From Ananas comosus (Eukaryota > Streptophyta > Magnoliopsida > Poales > Bromeliaceae), in NCBI RefSeq assembly GCF_001540865.1, contig NC_033636.1:4422784-4486783 (forward strand): a DNA stretch of 64,000 nucleotides. Direction: 5' to 3'. The notes beneath the pieces are model-generated. The model did no database searches and had not been told where the DNA came from. It saw only the letters and a program-made list of their open reading frames with translations. A program made the translations under genes and the position numbers. Each line of letters opens with the position of its first letter. Positions within the stretch are counted from its first letter, which is position 1. Below, one piece after another: positions 62,478 through 64,000 of this stretch.

Positions 62478-63408
62478 NGCATGGGCTAAAGGGAATGATT
62501 TTTTTTTTTTTTTTTTTTTTTAATGTATAACAATTCAGCCTGTATATTGTCGGAAGTTTTTGGTGCTCCCAATTGTTTAGCAAGATGTGATACCCTTTGT
62601 TTCCTTTAATTAACAGGTATTGCAAGAGGATGTGGGTGGCAACACTTGGGTGCCTATGTTAATTTGGGATCTTTCTATCTAGTTGGGATCCCGCTGGCTG
62701 TAACTTTAGGATTTCTGCTGCATATGGGTGGAAGAGGCCTTTGGATTGGTATAGTGTGTGGTTCCACAACGCAGTCTGTTCTTCTCTCGCTGATAACATG
62801 GTTCACTAACTGGCAACAAATGGTTTGTTCCTTTCCCTCTTACAGATACAAAGATTAGTTTCCAATGCTCATATTGTATAAAGACATGGTGTTTGCATAG
62901 GTTTATTATCTACTATTTGAGTAGTTGAGTGTTAAATTAAACTATGGACACTAAACTACTGGTCGAGTTTCACTTTGGTCTCAAAATCAGGAAGCTTGAA
63001 TGTTCTAAACTTAGTCCTACTGTCAGCTTATATCACCCAGAAAGGTCGAAATCTAGCATAGCATACCAAGTCAATATTTCTAAGACACTTAGTTATGTGT
63101 GCATAAAACTGATCATAATTAACAGGTTTAGGAATAATGACTTGGCATGCTACATTAGATATGTCTCTAGATGATGAAAGCTGACAACATGACTAAGAGT
63201 GGAATGTGTTTGAAGTTTGAGCTCCCTAATGCAACATCGAAGTCCAATGACCTAAATGACGCTCAAGCAGTAGGTTGGGAATACTAGAGTAATCTAACCA
63301 GCATTTGGGACTATATAACCTCATTGGGATTGTAAAATCTTGCAGGCGAATATCGCGAGAGAGCGAATTTTGAACGAAAAGGTACCACCGGAAAGCACAT
63401 TGATCTAG
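53733..63408 (+). CDS. MATE-family efflux transporter (DETOXIFICATION type); 7 exons
   Basis: Multi-antimicrobial extrusion protein, a cation-coupled membrane antiporter; substrate and membrane cannot be told from sequence. Exons: 53733-54023, 58897-59441, 59556-59642, 59726-59782, 59881-60119, 62617-62822, 63346-63408; all introns GT-AG, phases agree, 1488 nt, 495 aa, the family's usual size. An acidic soluble N-terminus ([12 protein letters not shown]) precedes hydrophobic helices. Family motifs: [81 protein letters not shown] joined to IARGCGWQ, and [17 protein letters not shown]. Exon 1 is strongly GC-rich. Intron 1 (4.9 kb) and intron 5 (2.5 kb) hold transposon and gene fragments. No defect is seen in the exons. 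Confidence 0.95.
54024..57647 (+). other. MATE intron 1, upstream part; no second gene
   Basis: AT-rich. A block at 54240-54640 (acgtgaaaaatcc, aaggaaaaactacggg, caatacaatgatcgatc) looks like the end of an old retroelement LTR but has no provable boundaries. A T run lies at 55475-55494. The small frames (for example 54868-55053 and 57055-57357) show no known domain. Confidence 0.5.
57648..58255 (+). mobile_element. TRIM-like miniature LTR retroelement in MATE intron 1
   Basis: A first terminal repeat of about 136 bp (57648-57783) begins tgttaataattcgc and ends ccctaaca. ttgtatcagagcc at 57786-57798 is a primer-binding site (one mismatch to the initiator tRNA-Met site). A short non-coding interior ends in a purine-rich aaagaaggagaa, followed by a second, diverged terminal repeat from 58118 (tgttaagagttcacatgtg, gttgatatatactagtggg, attagatatgccaca). 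There is no coding capacity. The right end is approximate and no target duplication was confirmed. Confidence 0.65.
60240..61183 (+). other. MATE intron 5, first part; nothing coding
   Basis: AT-rich intron without recognised elements. Confidence 0.5.
61237..61395 (+). repeat. Tandem duplication just upstream of the RPT5 exon
   Basis: Two copies of about 80 bp (61237-61317, 61318-61395) contain agctgacgagttgcttaatc and gcttttgtgtata, each ending in a T run and gctgtc. The second copy provides the polypyrimidine tract of the RPT5 exon acceptor. Confidence 0.8.
61404..61595 (+). pseudogene. RPT5: Captured exon of 26S proteasome regulatory ATPase RPT5 inside MATE intron 5
   Basis: 192 nt, 64 codons, open throughout: [29 protein letters not shown] (Walker A), [23 protein letters not shown]. 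This is the start of the AAA ATPase core of the proteasome base subunit RPT5 (S6A/TBP1); a complete RPT5 is over 400 residues. It is flanked by an acceptor ttcttag at 61403 and a donor g|gtgatt after 61595, so it was copied as DNA with intron flanks, not from mRNA. No other RPT5 exon is in the intron. If spliced into MATE mRNA (phase 1 donor), it would give a stop (TGA) six codons in. Confidence 0.9.
61798..62048 (+). mobile_element. Short MITE in MATE intron 5
   Basis: Left gaattgggctggaatactat; right inverse gaattgagccggtatactat; both continue taatagtatttggac. About 251 bp, with the same inner motifs (cctagagttgagtgggtgg) as the intergenic short MITEs. It lies downstream of the RPT5 exon within the bracketed segment. 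Confidence 0.85.
62049..62616 (+). other. End of MATE intron 5 with long T runs and one N
   Basis: T runs at about 62437-62477 and 62498-62521 flank the N at 62478. Frames through them are poly-F or poly-K artefacts. Confidence 0.7.
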
Positions 63409-63780
63409 CTGACCTTGTTGATAAATTCTGTATCTCACTTTGCCTCACCATATTACTAGTAATTATCTTGTCTATCTTGCTGAAAAATAAAAATAAAAAA
63501 ACAACGGATTACTTCATTCGGCTGAGAAACAGAACCTTGCATAGAAAATTCTACGCCGTTGGACTTTTGTAGCTAATTGCTGTTTCTATTGAGGTTTTCT
63601 TACTAATTAGTTTTGTTGAGTAATTAAGTATGCTAATACGCATTAAGACTAATTTTGAACCGTTTTCAATCCATTTTTGATTAGATCAATCTTTTGTCTA
63701 ATATGATTCAGTCTGAAGCCTTCTCTATTGCAAGATTCTGAGTCCGATATCCATATATGCCATTTGATGGCTACTGTTCC
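63409..63780 (+). other. MATE 3' flank
   Basis: AT-rich sequence after the stop codon. aataaaaataaaaaaac near 63484 could act as a polyadenylation signal region. No further gene. Confidence 0.45.
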
Positions 63781-64000
63781 AGGGGTGGAAACGAGCCGAG
63801 CTCGAGCGAGCTTACCTCGGCTCAAATTCGGCTTGAAATTAATTTCGAGCTTAAATTTAAGCTCAAGCTTGGATTGAAATTAATTCGAGCCGAGCTCGAG
63901 CGAGCCTAATTTCGAGTCGAGCGAGCTCGAGCCCTAAACGAGCCGCTTGAAATTCTCAACATCATACGATCAATAGTTTAATTTGTATAGAACATTATCT
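63781..64000. mobile_element. Start of a GAGCCGAGCTCGAGCGAGC-type repeat (runs off the window)
   Basis: Begins ccaggggtggaaacgagcc and carries repeated gagctcgagcgagc words in direct and inverted order. The CAGGGGTG terminus is typical of plant non-autonomous hAT elements. The other end is outside or lost. Confidence 0.5.

Larger units (their letters stand above)
61184..62495 (+). repeat. Direct repeat bracketing the RPT5-containing segment
   Basis: gcatgggctaaagggaa occurs at 61184-61200 and 62479-62495. In both copies it continues as one variable base, gatttt, a long T run and then atgtata or aatgtata. The second copy starts right after a single N (62478) at the end of another T run of about 40. 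The bracketed 1.3 kb is either an inserted or duplicated segment or an assembly artefact. Confidence 0.75.

Noticed and set aside
62268..62625. Poly-phenylalanine and poly-lysine frames
   Set aside because: They come from T runs with an N inside MATE intron 5.

Overview
The window is nuclear DNA from a flowering plant, probably a monocot. It has two intron-rich plant genes in a dense bed of plant transposable elements. The first exon of the transporter gene is very GC-rich while its later exons are not, the 5'-to-3' GC gradient typical of monocot genes. N runs at 5670-5769, 29798-29812, 31333, 53371 and 62478 mark a draft assembly. I cannot name the species from the sequence.

Layout. 1-17540: two minus-strand Ty3/gypsy chromovirus copies in tandem, apparently sharing the middle LTR. 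The right-hand copy is split by a 2.8-kb plus-strand solo LTR (10714-13509, TSD gcggc). 17541-24300: an unrecognised coding-like fragment, a second solo LTR (18071-20373, TSD gttga) and sequence without genes. 24488-37861 (minus): a complete 12-exon gene for plastid delta-aminolevulinic acid dehydratase (HEMB, 431 codons). Its last intron holds a 10.2-kb Ty1/copia element (24915-35135, TSD atcat), which in turn holds a LINE. 38650-53370: AT-rich intergenic DNA packed with fold-back MITEs, LTR pieces, a truncated gypsy LTR plus leader (46651-49406) and a CACTA terminus. 53733-63408 (plus): a complete 7-exon MATE (DETOXIFICATION-type) transporter gene of 495 codons. Its first intron holds a TRIM-like element, and its fifth intron holds one exon of the 26S proteasome ATPase gene RPT5 with intact splice sites. 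The right edge enters another repeat.

Neither host gene shows a frameshift or stop in its exons; the damage is confined to transposons. All four in-frame stops in the better-preserved gypsy gag-pol frame, and the gag stop of its neighbour, can be explained by C-to-T or G-to-A transitions, as expected for methylated, silenced elements.

The most unusual signal is shared by the long LTRs. Each carries an array of short palindromes with an ACCGGT core, starting about 170-215 bp inside the LTR and ending some 60-80 bp before a TATA-like motif. The arms of the palindrome differ between LTR groups but remain complementary, and decayed units mostly show transitions inside the CCGG core. A second unusual feature is the chain of fold-back elements at 49.7-53.4 kb, joined through TA or GA microsatellites directly upstream of the MATE gene.
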